From Roseiarcus sp963787135 (lineage in GTDB: Bacteria > Pseudomonadota > Alphaproteobacteria > Rhizobiales > Beijerinckiaceae), in NCBI GenBank assembly GCA_963787135.1, contig CAWBBW010000026.1, positions 186,001 through 250,000 on the forward strand: a DNA stretch of 64,000 nucleotides, given 5' to 3'. Below the pieces are notes generated by a model. It was not told the origin of the DNA. It did not search any database and saw only the letters and a program-made list of their open reading frames with translations. Made by a program: the position numbers and the translations under genes. Of the stretch, positions 23,591-32,020 are shown piece after piece; position 1 is the first letter of the stretch; the number at the start of each line of letters is the position of its first letter.

Positions 23591-25603
23591 ATGAGCGCGG
23601 TGGTGTACTTTCTTTCGGGCGACGCCGCTTTGCTGGCGCTTGCGGCGGTCGGGGCGCTCGCGGCGCGCCGTCCTTATGGGTCCAACCTCATCTACGCCAT
23701 TGCCTTCGCGATCTCGACGGCGATGCTGATCGGCGCTGGCGTTCAGCTCCTAGGAGGGACGAAGGGCGACGCGATTGTTCTGCCGCTCGGTCTGCCCTGG
23801 ATCGGGGCGCACTTTCGGGTCGATGCGCTATCGGCGTTCTTCCTCGTCGTCATCGATCTTGGCGGAGCCGCGGCGAGCCTCTACGGCCTCGGCGACGCGC
23901 GCCACGAGCATTCGCCGGGACGCGTGCTGCCGTTTTTTCCGGCCTTCCTTGCCGGGATGAACCTGGTTCTTGTGGCCGACGACGCCTACGCATTCCTGTT
24001 GTCGTGGGAATTCATGTCGATCGCCTCGTGGGCGCTGGTCATGGCCCACCATCGCGACGGCGACAACGCGCGCGCCGGCTATGTCTACCTGGTGATGGCG
24101 GGCTTCGGCACATTCATGCTGCTGCTCGCCTTCGCCTTGCTGGCGACTCCTGCCGGCAGCTATGCTTTCGACGCCATGCGCGCAGCCGGGCCGACGCCGG
24201 CCGTGGCTGGCCTCGCCTTCATGCTGGCCCTGGTTGGCGCGGGGTCGAAGGCGGGGATCGTGCCGCTGCACGTTTGGCTGCCGCTCGCCCACCCTGCCGC
24301 GCCGAGCCACGTGTCCGCGCTGATGAGCGGGGTCATGACGAAGGTCGCGGTCTACGGGTTCGTCCGGATCGTGTTCGACCTGGCGGGACCGCAGGGCTGG
24401 TGGTGGAGCGTGCCGGTCCTGATAGTCGGGGCGGGCACTGCCCTGCTCGGCGTGCTCTACGCCCTGATGCAGCACGACCTCAAGCGCCTGCTCGCCTACC
24501 ATACTGTCGAGAACATCGGCATCATCTTCATTGGACTTGGTCTCGCGCTGGCGTTCAGGGCGTTTGGCATGACTTCGGCCGCGGCGCTGGCCATGACGGC
24601 CGCTCTGCTGCACACGTTCAACCATTCTCTCTTCAAGAGCCTCTTGTTCTTCGGCGCCGGCGCCGTGCTGTCGGCGACCGGCGAACGCGACATGGAGCAT
24701 CTGGGCGGCCTCATTCACAACATGCCTCGAACAGCCTTCGCATTTCTTGTCGGTTGCGCCGCGATCTCGGCTTTGCCGCCGTTCAACGGCTTCGTCTCCG
24801 AATGGCTGACGTTTCAAGCCATCTTATTGAGTCCGGAGTTGTCGTCTTGGGTGCTGAAGATACTGGCGCCCGCGGTTGGCGCGCTGCTCGCGCTGTCTGC
24901 CGCGCTCGCTGCTGCGTGCTTCGCCAAGGCGTTCGGAATTACGTTCCTTGGCCGCCCGCGCACAGACGCGGCCAAACAGGCGCGCGAGACCAATCGCTTT
25001 GCCCTTGGGGCAATGTTCGCGCTTGCGGCTCTGTGTCTCCTCGCCGGCGTCTTTCCGGGTCTCTTCATCGACGCTCTGTCACCTGTGGTGAGCGCCGCCG
25101 TCGGCGGCCGCATGCCGGCCCAGGCCGGGATCGCGTGGCTCTCGATCGCGCCGATCGCGGAGAGCCGCAGTTCATATAATGGGCTGCTCGTCTTCCTGTT
25201 CATCGCCATCTCGGCTTCGCTCGCCGCCAGCGTCATTCATCGCTTCGCCTCCGCCGCCCTTCGTCGCGCGCCGGCGTGGGATTGCGGCTTTCCAGACGCA
25301 AGCCCCGCGACGCAATACACGGCGGAGAGCTTCGCCCAGCCGATCCGCCGCGTCTTCGGCGGCGTCGCCTTCGTTATGCACGAACGTATCGACATGCCAG
25401 AGCCGGGAGATACGCGGCCCGCGCATTTCGAGCTGACGCTGAGCGACAGGATCTGGGAGCTGCTTTACGCGCCGCTCGCCAAGGGCGTCGAGCGCGTTGC
25501 AGCGGTGTTGAACCGCCTTCAGTTCCTCACCATTCGCCAGTATCTCAGCGTCGTTTTTGGCGCTCTGGTCACGCTTCTCGTCGTGCTCGCGTCATGGCCG
25601 TGA
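23591..25603 (+). CDS. hyfB: HyfB-like proton-translocating subunit of a complex-I/group 4 hydrogenase-related complex
   Basis: A 670-residue antiporter-like (NuoL/HyfB type) inner-membrane protein with about 14-16 hydrophobic segments. Proton-path residues are recognisable: Glu 140 in LLSWEFMSIASW, Lys 220 in GAGSKAGIVPLHVWLPLAHP, and the broken-helix region ALLHTFNHSLFKSLLFFGAG. The C-terminal extension (about 550-670) carries AWDCGFPDASPATQYTAESF, a typical HyfB feature. It is the first gene of the operon; its stop overlaps the hyfC start by 10 bp. The start is judged by N-terminal topology, as no strong ribosome-binding site is visible. Confidence 0.93.
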   Translation: MSAVVYFLSGDAALLALAAVGALAARRPYGSNLIYAIAFAISTAMLIGAGVQLLGGTKGDAIVLPLGLPWIGAHFRVDALSAFFLVVIDLGGAAASLYGLGDARHEHSPGRVLPFFPAFLAGMNLVLVADDAYAFLLSWEFMSIASWALVMAHHRDGDNARAGYVYLVMAGFGTFMLLLAFALLATPAGSYAFDAMRAAGPTPAVAGLAFMLALVGAGSKAGIVPLHVWLPLAHPAAPSHVSALMSGVMTKVAVYGFVRIVFDLAGPQGWWWSVPVLIVGAGTALLGVLYALMQHDLKRLLAYHTVENIGIIFIGLGLALAFRAFGMTSAAALAMTAALLHTFNHSLFKSLLFFGAGAVLSATGERDMEHLGGLIHNMPRTAFAFLVGCAAISALPPFNGFVSEWLTFQAILLSPELSSWVLKILAPAVGALLALSAALAAACFAKAFGITFLGRPRTDAAKQARETNRFALGAMFALAALCLLAGVFPGLFIDALSPVVSAAVGGRMPAQAGIAWLSIAPIAESRSSYNGLLVFLFIAISASLAASVIHRFASAALRRAPAWDCGFPDASPATQYTAESFAQPIRRVFGGVAFVMHERIDMPEPGDTRPAHFELTLSDRIWELLYAPLAKGVERVAAVLNRLQFLTIRQYLSVVFGALVTLLVVLASWP

Positions 25604-26553
25604 TTATCGATCTCATCTTCCAGCTGTTGCAGATGGCGCTGGTCATTGCCGTGGCGCCGCTGCTGACCGGCCTCGTCCGCGCGACCAAGGCGCGCCTTAT
25701 GCGTCGACGGGGACCCCCGCTCATCCAGCCATACCGCGATCTCGTTCGCCTCGCCCGCAAGGAGGCGGTCGTCGCCGATAGCGCCTCGTGGCTGTTTCGC
25801 TTCGTGCCCTATCTCGTGTTCGGCGCGACTTGGGTCGCCGCCGCCCTGGTTCCGACTTTCGCAACAGGGCTTCTTTTTTCATGGTCGGCCGATCTCATCG
25901 CCATCGTAGCGCTCCTGGGCGCCGCGCGGTTCTTTCTGGCGCTTGCGGGCCTCGACATTGGAACCAGCTTTGGCGGCATCGGCTCCAGCCGCGAGGCTCT
26001 CTTTGGCGCGCTTGCCGAGCCGGCGATGATCGTGATTGTCTTTACGCTCGCGCTGGTCGCGGGCTCGACCCAGCTGTCGACTGTCGCGGCCTATATGGTC
26101 TCGAGCAATGTGGGCCTGCGCGTCTCGCTCGGCATGGCGCTGGTCGCGCTGATCATTGTCGCGATCGCCGAGAACGGGCGGATTCCCGTGGACAATCCCG
26201 CGACCCACCTCGAACTGACGATGGTGCACGAGGCGATGATTCTCGAATATTCGGGCCGTCATCTGGCCGTGATCGAGCTCGCGGCGATGCTGAAGCTCGT
26301 GCTCTACGTCTCTCTCATCATCTGCGTCTTTGTCCCCTGGGGCCTCGCGATCGCCGACGCAAGCGTGGCGGACCGGCTCCTTGGCGCCCTTCTCTATCTC
26401 ATCAAGCTTGCGGTCGCTGGCGTCGCGCTCGGCGTGTTCGAAACCAGCATCGCCAAGATGCGCGTCTTCCGTGTGCCCGATTTCGTCGGCGCGGCTCTGA
26501 TGCTGGGATTTCTTGGCGCGCTGCTGCTGTTCGTCTCAAGGACCCTGAAATGA
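25594..26553 (+). CDS. hyfC: HyfC-like membrane subunit (NuoH/complex I subunit 1 homologue)
   Basis: A 319-residue integral membrane protein of the complex I subunit 1 family, the one that joins the soluble arm to the membrane arm. Typical blocks are the N-terminal RRGPPLIQPYRDLVRLARKE, the loop AENGRIPVDNPATHLELTMV followed by HEAMILEYSGRH with its cluster of conserved acidic residues, and VFRVPDFVGAALMLGFLG near the end. About eight hydrophobic segments are present. It overlaps hyfB by 10 bp and hyfE by 4 bp (ATGA), so translation is coupled. In hydrogenase complexes HyfC contacts the quinone-like cavity region; in this complex its substrate is unknown. Confidence 0.93.
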   Translation: MAVIIDLIFQLLQMALVIAVAPLLTGLVRATKARLMRRRGPPLIQPYRDLVRLARKEAVVADSASWLFRFVPYLVFGATWVAAALVPTFATGLLFSWSADLIAIVALLGAARFFLALAGLDIGTSFGGIGSSREALFGALAEPAMIVIVFTLALVAGSTQLSTVAAYMVSSNVGLRVSLGMALVALIIVAIAENGRIPVDNPATHLELTMVHEAMILEYSGRHLAVIELAAMLKLVLYVSLIICVFVPWGLAIADASVADRLLGALLYLIKLAVAGVALGVFETSIAKMRVFRVPDFVGAALMLGFLGALLLFVSRTLK

Positions 26554-27212
26554 AGGGCCTTGCCTTCGACGTTGCGCATCTTCTTGCCGGCGGACTGGTG
26601 CTGATCAGCTTCATGCTGCTTTACCAGAACCGCCTCTACGCCCTTCTCAACGTCTTCGCGCTGCAGGCTGTGGTGCTGTCGCTCTCGGTCGCCTGGCAGG
26701 CCTATGTGCAGGACGCCAATCACCTTTATATCACGGCGGCTATCGCCTTCGCCTTCAAGGCCGTCATCATCCCGCTGGCGCTGCATCGCATCATCGCCCA
26801 GCTCGGCATTCAGCGCGATGTCGAGAACGTCGTCGGAGTCGGGCCGACGATGCTTGGCGGCCTCGCGCTGGTCGCCCTCTCCGAGGTCGTGATGCTGCGC
26901 ATCGCCAGCGACGTGGACGTGCTGGCGCAAGAGGACCTCGCCTTCGCCCTGTCGGTCGTGTTGCTCGGCATGCTGATGATGGTCGTTCGCCGCAACGCCG
27001 TCTCGATGGTCGTCGGCTTCATGTCGCTCGAGAACGGGCTCATCCTTGCCGCAACCGGGGCGAAGGGCATGCCGCTGGTGGTCGAGATTTCCGTCGCCTT
27101 TTCCGTGCTGGTGGCGCTGGTGGTGATCGGCGTGTTTCTGTTCCGCATCAGCGAGCGGTTCGACACGGTCGACGCCCACGCGCTCGACCGGTTTCAGGGA
27201 GACCGGCGATAA
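26550..27212 (+). CDS. hyfE: HyfE-like membrane subunit
   Basis: A 220-residue membrane protein with about seven hydrophobic segments, equivalent to the short NuoK-like subunit plus an extension found in Hyf-type complexes. The NuoK-like region is in the second half (AFALSVVLLGMLMMVVRRNA, then VVGFMSLENGLILAATGAKG), including the conserved Glu in MSLENG used in proton pumping. The Leu/Val/Ala-rich N-terminal half contains FAFKAVIIPLALHRIIAQLG. The start ATG overlaps the hyfC stop (ATGA) and the stop shares one base with the hyfF start. Length matches the E. coli HyfE. Confidence 0.93.
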   Translation: MKGLAFDVAHLLAGGLVLISFMLLYQNRLYALLNVFALQAVVLSLSVAWQAYVQDANHLYITAAIAFAFKAVIIPLALHRIIAQLGIQRDVENVVGVGPTMLGGLALVALSEVVMLRIASDVDVLAQEDLAFALSVVLLGMLMMVVRRNAVSMVVGFMSLENGLILAATGAKGMPLVVEISVAFSVLVALVVIGVFLFRISERFDTVDAHALDRFQGDRR

Positions 27213-28654
27213 TGGCGGGGGTCAATGGGGCGATCGTCATTCTAGCCCTTCCGGTGGCGACCGCCGCTCTGCTTGCCGCTCTGCCGTCCTATCGGCTTTC
27301 CGCCGCGCTCAATGTCGCGTCGGCGTTCGTTACCTTCCTGGCGGCGGTTTCGCTGCTGGCAGGCGCTCCTGAGCCAAACGCCTACATTCTCGTCGACGAT
27401 CTCAACGTCGTCTTCGTCGTGCTCAACACGTTCGTCGGTTTTACCGCGAGCGTGTTCAGCGCGACTTATATCGCCCACGAGATCGACACAGGGCGGCTGA
27501 CGGCTACGAATTTGCGCTTCTATCACGCGATGTATCAGTTCCTCCTGTTTTCGATGAACCTGGCGCTGATCGCCAACAATATCGGACTGATGTGGGTGGC
27601 GATCGAATTCGCCACGCTGACAACGGTGCTGATGGTCGGCATCTACCGCACGCAGGAAGCGATCGAGGCGGCCTGGAAATATTTCATCCTCGGCAGCGTC
27701 GGCATCGCGCTTGCCCTCTTCGGGACGATCCTTGTCTATATGGCCGCCCGGCCGGTCGTCGGCGAGGGCGTCCAGGGGATGCTGTGGACGAGCCTGATCG
27801 CGCATGCCGCCGCGTTCGATCCTGCGTTGCTCAATCTCGCCTTCGTCTTCCTGTTGCTCGGTTACGGCACCAAGGTCGGCCTCGCGCCGCTGCACGCTTG
27901 GCTGCCCGACGCACATGCCGAAGGTCCGACGCCTATCTCCGCCGTGCTCTCCGGCCTTCTGCTCAACGTGGCGCTCTACGCCGTGCTGCGTTTCAAGCTT
28001 CTGCTCGACGCCAACGCTTTTGCGCTCGCGCCAGGTCCGTTGATGGTGACGCTGGGCCTCATCTCGGTCGTGTTCGCCGCCTTCATGCTTTACCGTCGCC
28101 GCGACATGAAGCGCATGTTCGCCTATTCCTCGATCGAGCACATGGGCGTGATCGTCTTCGCCTTCGGGATCGGTGGACCGCTCGCCAATTTCGCCGCCCT
28201 CCTGCACATGGCGATGCACAGCCTGACGAAATCGGCGATCTTCTACACGGTCGGCCAGATCGCGCAGGTCAAGGGCTCGCAGCAGATCGCCGACATTCGC
28301 GGCCTGACCGTCACCCATCCGCTACTGGGATGGAGCCTGGTGTTCGGCGTCTTCGCGATTGTCGGCTTGCCGCCAATGGGCGTGTTCATGAGCGAGTTTC
28401 TCATTGTGAGCTCGACCTTCGAACGCGCGCCGTGGCTGGCGCTGGCGCTGGGCTTCGGCCTTCTCGTCGCTCTCGGCGCCCTTGTCCTTCGAATGCAGGG
28501 GATGGCTTTCGGCGCCCCGCTCGGCTCGAGGGCGCCGGCCAAAGCTTCGGCGCTTCCGATCATGGCGCATTTCGCTTTGGTTCTGGTTGCCGGCGTCTAT
28601 CTTCCGCCCCCGATCGTGACGTGGTTCCAGCACGTCGCCCAGCTGTTGCGGTGA
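27212..28654 (+). CDS. hyfF: HyfF-like antiporter-type membrane subunit
   Basis: A 480-residue NuoN/NuoM-type proton channel subunit with about 14 hydrophobic segments. Key residues are Glu 132 in GLMWVAIEFATLTTVLMVGI and Lys 221 in LGYGTKVGLAPLHAWLPDAH, with the second channel block MKRMFAYSSIEHMGVIVFAF and LHMAMHSLTKSAIFYTVGQ. It is the second antiporter-like subunit beside HyfB; there is no HyfD-like third one, so the complex should pump fewer protons than a full E. coli Hyf. It begins on the last base of hyfE, and hyfG starts 9 bp after its stop. Confidence 0.94.
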   Translation: MAGVNGAIVILALPVATAALLAALPSYRLSAALNVASAFVTFLAAVSLLAGAPEPNAYILVDDLNVVFVVLNTFVGFTASVFSATYIAHEIDTGRLTATNLRFYHAMYQFLLFSMNLALIANNIGLMWVAIEFATLTTVLMVGIYRTQEAIEAAWKYFILGSVGIALALFGTILVYMAARPVVGEGVQGMLWTSLIAHAAAFDPALLNLAFVFLLLGYGTKVGLAPLHAWLPDAHAEGPTPISAVLSGLLLNVALYAVLRFKLLLDANAFALAPGPLMVTLGLISVVFAAFMLYRRRDMKRMFAYSSIEHMGVIVFAFGIGGPLANFAALLHMAMHSLTKSAIFYTVGQIAQVKGSQQIADIRGLTVTHPLLGWSLVFGVFAIVGLPPMGVFMSEFLIVSSTFERAPWLALALGFGLLVALGALVLRMQGMAFGAPLGSRAPAKASALPIMAHFALVLVAGVYLPPPIVTWFQHVAQLLR

Positions 28655-28662
28655 GGGAGCGC

Positions 28663-30129
28663 ATGAGCGCCAGCCAGGCCGTCATTCCCGACAACGAAGC
28701 CGAATGGCGCAGGGCGTCAATCCTCCTTGCTGCTGGAGAAGCGACGCTCGTGAGCCTTTGGGGGGATGAGGGGCGAATGCGGATGGCGCTGCGCCAAGCG
28801 TCTGGCGCGGTCTCGTTTGTCGAGGTCGCCTGCGAGGACGGTTCGTTCCCTTCGGTGGCGGCGGTTCACGCTCCGGCCGACCGTCTCGAGCGCGCGGCCT
28901 GCGATCTCTTCGGCTTCACGGCCCGCGAAGCGACGGACAAGCGGCGCTGGCTTGATCATGGCTGCTGGCCAGTGCGCGATCCGCTGGGACGGCCGGCTCT
29001 GCACGACGGCGCGCCCGATGCTTACGCGTTTCTCAAGGCCGAGGGCGAGGGCCTGCACCAGATTCCGGTCGGCCCTGTTCACGCGGGGATCATCGAACCT
29101 GGCCATTTTCGGTTTCACGCCGGCGGCGAGGCGGTCATACGGCTCGAGGAGCGTCTCGGCTACGTGCATAAGGGCGTCGATGGTCTGATGCGCGGCGCGA
29201 GCGTCGAACGCGCGAGCGTTCTGGCGGGGCGCGTCAGCGGCGATTCGACTGCGGCCTACGCCGTTGCTTTCGCCCGCGCCGTGGAGGCGGCGCTCGCAAT
29301 CGATGCGCCAGCGCGCGCGCACGGGCTCAGGGGCCTGATGGCGGAACTCGAGCGGATCGCCAATCATTTCGGGGATATCGGCGCCATATGCAACGATGCC
29401 GCCTTCGCGCTGATGCACGCCCATTGCGGGATCCTACGCGAGCGGACGCTGCGTGTGGCCAAGGCCGCTTTCGGACACCGGCTGATGATGGACGCAATCG
29501 TTCCGGGCGGCGTCGCCGTGGATCTGACGCCAGAGGGCGCGGAGGCAATCCGCGGGCTCGTCCGCGAGGTTCGAACGACGTTTCCGGGCCTCGTCCGGCT
29601 CTATGACAACACCGCATCGCTGCAAGACCGCACCGTCGGGACAGGGGTGTTGAAGGCCGATCTCGCGCGCCGGTTCGGCGCCGGGGGCGTCATCGGCCGC
29701 GCATCGGGCCGCGATTTCGACGCGCGCCGCGACTGTGCCTATCCGCCCTACGACGCCTTCAGTTTCAAGGTTCCGATCCGGCGGGCGGGTGACGTCAACG
29801 CCCGCATATGGGTTCGGATCGAAGAGGTCGGCGAAAGCCTCGATCTGATCGAGGCTATGCTGCTGCGCCTGGCAGGGGGCCCGGTCCGCGCCTCACTCCC
29901 TCTAGCGGGAGGCGCACGCGAGGGCTTTGCCCTGGTCGAGGCCTTTCGCGGCGACGTCTTCGCGCATGTGCGGCTCATGGACGACGGCGCCGTCGCGCGC
30001 TGCCATCTGCGCGACGCCTCGTGGTTCCAATGGCCCCTCCTGGAAGCCGTGATCGAGGGCAACATCGTGGCCGACTTCCCGCTCTGCAACAAATCGTTCA
30101 ATTGCTCCTACTCGGGGTGCGACCTCTAG
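28663..30129 (+). CDS. hyfG: HyfG-like large subunit without the Ni-binding CxxC motif
   Basis: A 488-residue fusion. The N-terminal NuoC-like 30-kDa domain (about 1-115) has ERAACDLFGFTAREATDKRR, and the NuoD/hydrogenase large-subunit domain runs from about 135 to the end. In true group 4 hydrogenases the region after YVHKGVDGLM carries R-x-C-G-x-C. Here it reads GRVSGDSTAAY, with Ser 192 and Ser 195 in place of the cysteines. The C-terminal DPCxxC motif is replaced by PLCNKSFNCSYSGCDL, with Cys 475, 481 and 486 but wrong spacing, and there is no cleavable tail. It therefore should not hold a NiFe site, and fits the Ehr-type complexes described as hydrogenase-related. It abuts hyfI. Confidence 0.9.
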   Translation: MSASQAVIPDNEAEWRRASILLAAGEATLVSLWGDEGRMRMALRQASGAVSFVEVACEDGSFPSVAAVHAPADRLERAACDLFGFTAREATDKRRWLDHGCWPVRDPLGRPALHDGAPDAYAFLKAEGEGLHQIPVGPVHAGIIEPGHFRFHAGGEAVIRLEERLGYVHKGVDGLMRGASVERASVLAGRVSGDSTAAYAVAFARAVEAALAIDAPARAHGLRGLMAELERIANHFGDIGAICNDAAFALMHAHCGILRERTLRVAKAAFGHRLMMDAIVPGGVAVDLTPEGAEAIRGLVREVRTTFPGLVRLYDNTASLQDRTVGTGVLKADLARRFGAGGVIGRASGRDFDARRDCAYPPYDAFSFKVPIRRAGDVNARIWVRIEEVGESLDLIEAMLLRLAGGPVRASLPLAGGAREGFALVEAFRGDVFAHVRLMDDGAVARCHLRDASWFQWPLLEAVIEGNIVADFPLCNKSFNCSYSGCDL

Positions 30130-30645
30130 ATGCGCAACACCCTCCTGCAAGGCCTGCGTCCGCCGCTGACGGAGAGCGCGCCCGGAGCCGAGGATCCTGA
30201 GCTTGCCGCGCTGGCGGCGACCGTGAAAGAGGCGGCCGAACACGCCCTTGGTCGAAGCCTTGCGATCCGGCACGTCGACGCCGGCTCGTGCAACGGTTGC
30301 GAACTCGAGATTCATGCCCTCGGCAACGCCTTTTACGACATCGAGCGGTTCGGCTTCCGGTTCGTCGCCTCGCCCCGCCACGCCGATGTGCTCCTGGTGA
30401 CCGGCCCGGTCACGCTGAACATGCGCGAGGCGCTGAAACGGACCTATGAGGCGACGCCCGGGCCCAAATGGGTCGTCGCCTCGGGCGTGTGCGCGGCCGA
30501 TGGCGGCGTCTTTGCGGGAAGCTACGCAATCGCCGGCGGCGTCTCGAGCGTCGTCCCGGTCGATCTCGTCATCCCCGGATGTCCGCCGAGCCCGGCCGCC
30601 CTGCTTAGAGGTCTGCTGGCGCTGATGACCGGCGGATCGAAGTAG
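30130..30645 (+). CDS. hyfI: HyfI-like small subunit (NuoB homologue) with N2-type Fe-S cluster site
   Basis: A 171-residue electron-transfer subunit. The four ligands of the proximal (N2-type) [4Fe-4S] cluster are all there: Cys 54 and 57 in AGSCNGCELEI, Cys 121 in ASGVCAADGGVF, and Cys 151 in PGCPPSPAALL. The length fits HyfI-type subunits. The electron-relay site is therefore intact while the large-subunit NiFe site is gone. It begins directly after the hyfG stop and ends the operon. No ferredoxin-like subunit (HyfA or HyfH) lies on either side, so the electron partner of this cluster is not known. Confidence 0.93.
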   Translation: MRNTLLQGLRPPLTESAPGAEDPELAALAATVKEAAEHALGRSLAIRHVDAGSCNGCELEIHALGNAFYDIERFGFRFVASPRHADVLLVTGPVTLNMREALKRTYEATPGPKWVVASGVCAADGGVFAGSYAIAGGVSSVVPVDLVIPGCPPSPAALLRGLLALMTGGSK

Positions 30646-30706
30646 CGTCTTTTCCTGATTGAGGCGCTGCTGCTAGGCTCGCCCAACGCAAATCAACGAG
30701 AACGCC

Positions 30707-31468
30707 ATGCCGTACGCGCGCTATCCATCACTGCTCGACAAAGTCGTCTTCGTCACCGGCGGCGGGTCGGGGATAGGCGCGGGGATCGTCGAGGCCTTCG
30801 TCGCGCAAGGGGCCAACGTCGCATTCGCCGATATTCTCACCGAGCCGTCGAAGGCGCTCGTTACTCGGCTCGGGGCATTGGGACAGGCTCCTTTGTTCAT
30901 CAAATGCGACCTGACCGACATCGCCGCGCTCGAGGCGGCGATGGAGGAGGTCCATCAGCGTCTCGGGCCGATCGGGATCCTGATCAATAACGCCGCCAAC
31001 GACCAGCGCCACGCTGCCGACGAGGCGAGCGAAGAGGACTGGGATCGGACAATGGCGCTCAACGTCAAGCACCAGTTTTTTGCTGCCCAGATCGCACGGC
31101 GTTCGATGCGCAAACTCGGCGGCGGCGCGATCGTCAATTTTACCTCGACTGCGTGGATGATCGGGATTGCGCGAATGTCGCTCTATTCCGCGGCCAAGGC
31201 GGCCATCGTCGGTCTGACGAACAGCCTCGCCCGCGAATTCGGGCCCGACAACATCCGGGTCAACGCTATCGCGCCGGGCGCGGTCATCACCGAGCGTCAG
31301 CGCCGTCTGTGGCTGAACGAGAAGGACATCGCAGATTTCCGCGCCCGCCAGTGCCTCGACCGCAGCCTCGTCGCCGAAGACGTCGCCCGGCTCGCGCTCT
31401 TCTTATCGGCGCAGGACAGCGAGATGATCACCAAGCAATGCTTCCTGGTCGATGGCGGCCTGCGCTGA
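30707..31468 (+). CDS. SDR family oxidoreductase, D-xylose 1-dehydrogenase-like
   Basis: A 253-residue classical short-chain dehydrogenase. The cofactor motif is VTGGGSGIGAG (16-26), the NNA motif is INNAANDQRH, and the catalytic residues are Ser 147, Tyr 160 and Lys 164 (STAWMIG...LYSAAKAA). The opening YPSL, the AANDxRH block and the ending pattern closely resemble Caulobacter-type D-xylose dehydrogenase XylB, as far as I recall it. A paralogue with the same blocks lies at 60,255-61,019 in a sugar operon. This copy follows hyfI by 61 bp on the same strand, so it may be transcribed with the complex, though no functional link is proven. Aldose dehydrogenase activity is the best guess. Confidence 0.85.
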   Translation: MPYARYPSLLDKVVFVTGGGSGIGAGIVEAFVAQGANVAFADILTEPSKALVTRLGALGQAPLFIKCDLTDIAALEAAMEEVHQRLGPIGILINNAANDQRHAADEASEEDWDRTMALNVKHQFFAAQIARRSMRKLGGGAIVNFTSTAWMIGIARMSLYSAAKAAIVGLTNSLAREFGPDNIRVNAIAPGAVITERQRRLWLNEKDIADFRARQCLDRSLVAEDVARLALFLSAQDSEMITKQCFLVDGGLR

Positions 31469-31574
31469 CGTAACGTATGTAAGCCCCGAGGGACTTGATC
31501 GGAGGCGAGTACAGGCGCATCCTCGCGAATCCGCGGCGGCCGGAGACAAGGCCGCCCGACAAGGGAGAGACGGA

Positions 31575-32006
31575 ATGACAGTTGCGCGCATTCTTTCCGA
31601 AAAAGGGCGCGAGGTCTTCACCACCCAGCCGCACCGCACCCTGAAGGAAGTCATTGATCTTCTCGGAAGCAAGGGCGTCGGAGCGGTCGTCGTCGCCGAC
31701 GCTTCCATGAGCGTGCTCGGCATCCTTTCCGAGCGCGACGTGGTTCGGGTGATCGCACAGAACGGAGCGGCGGCGATGGACGATCCGGTATCGCGGCACA
31801 TGACGGCGAAAGTGACGACGGTGACACGCGCCGACACCATCGATCACGTGATGCAGACGATGACGGAAGGCCGTTTCCGCCACGTTCCCGTGGTCGAGGA
31901 CGGGAGGCTGATCGGGATCGTTTCAATCGGCGACGTCGTCAAGCGCCACGTGAACACGATCGACAGCGAGCGTCAGGCGCTGCGAGAGTATATCGCGACC
32001 GCCTGA
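31575..32006 (+). CDS. CBS-domain protein
   Basis: A 143-residue protein made of two CBS repeats (about 8-60 and 75-130) that together form one Bateman module. Core blocks are TLKEVIDLLGSKGVGAVVVA, VLGILSERDVVRVIAQNG, VTRADTIDHVMQTMTEGRFR and LIGIVSIGDVVKRHV. Such free-standing CBS pairs bind adenosine nucleotides and regulate partner proteins or thioredoxin-linked metabolism; the partner is unknown here. GGGAGAG precedes the ATG at 31,575. It lies 106 bp after the SDR and converges with the patatin gene, whose stop is 14 bp away. Confidence 0.9.
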   Translation: MTVARILSEKGREVFTTQPHRTLKEVIDLLGSKGVGAVVVADASMSVLGILSERDVVRVIAQNGAAAMDDPVSRHMTAKVTTVTRADTIDHVMQTMTEGRFRHVPVVEDGRLIGIVSIGDVVKRHVNTIDSERQALREYIATA

Positions 32007-32020
32007 ACTTGCGATCGCGC

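Noticed and set aside
27592..28662. A longer in-frame extension before hyfG
   Set aside because: It lies inside hyfF in another frame; hyfG begins at ATG 28,663, 9 bp after the hyfF stop, and the NuoC-like domain starts there.
28663..30129. Calling this an active hydrogen-forming hydrogenase
   Set aside because: The first NiFe motif has Ser in place of both cysteines and no maturation gene is near.
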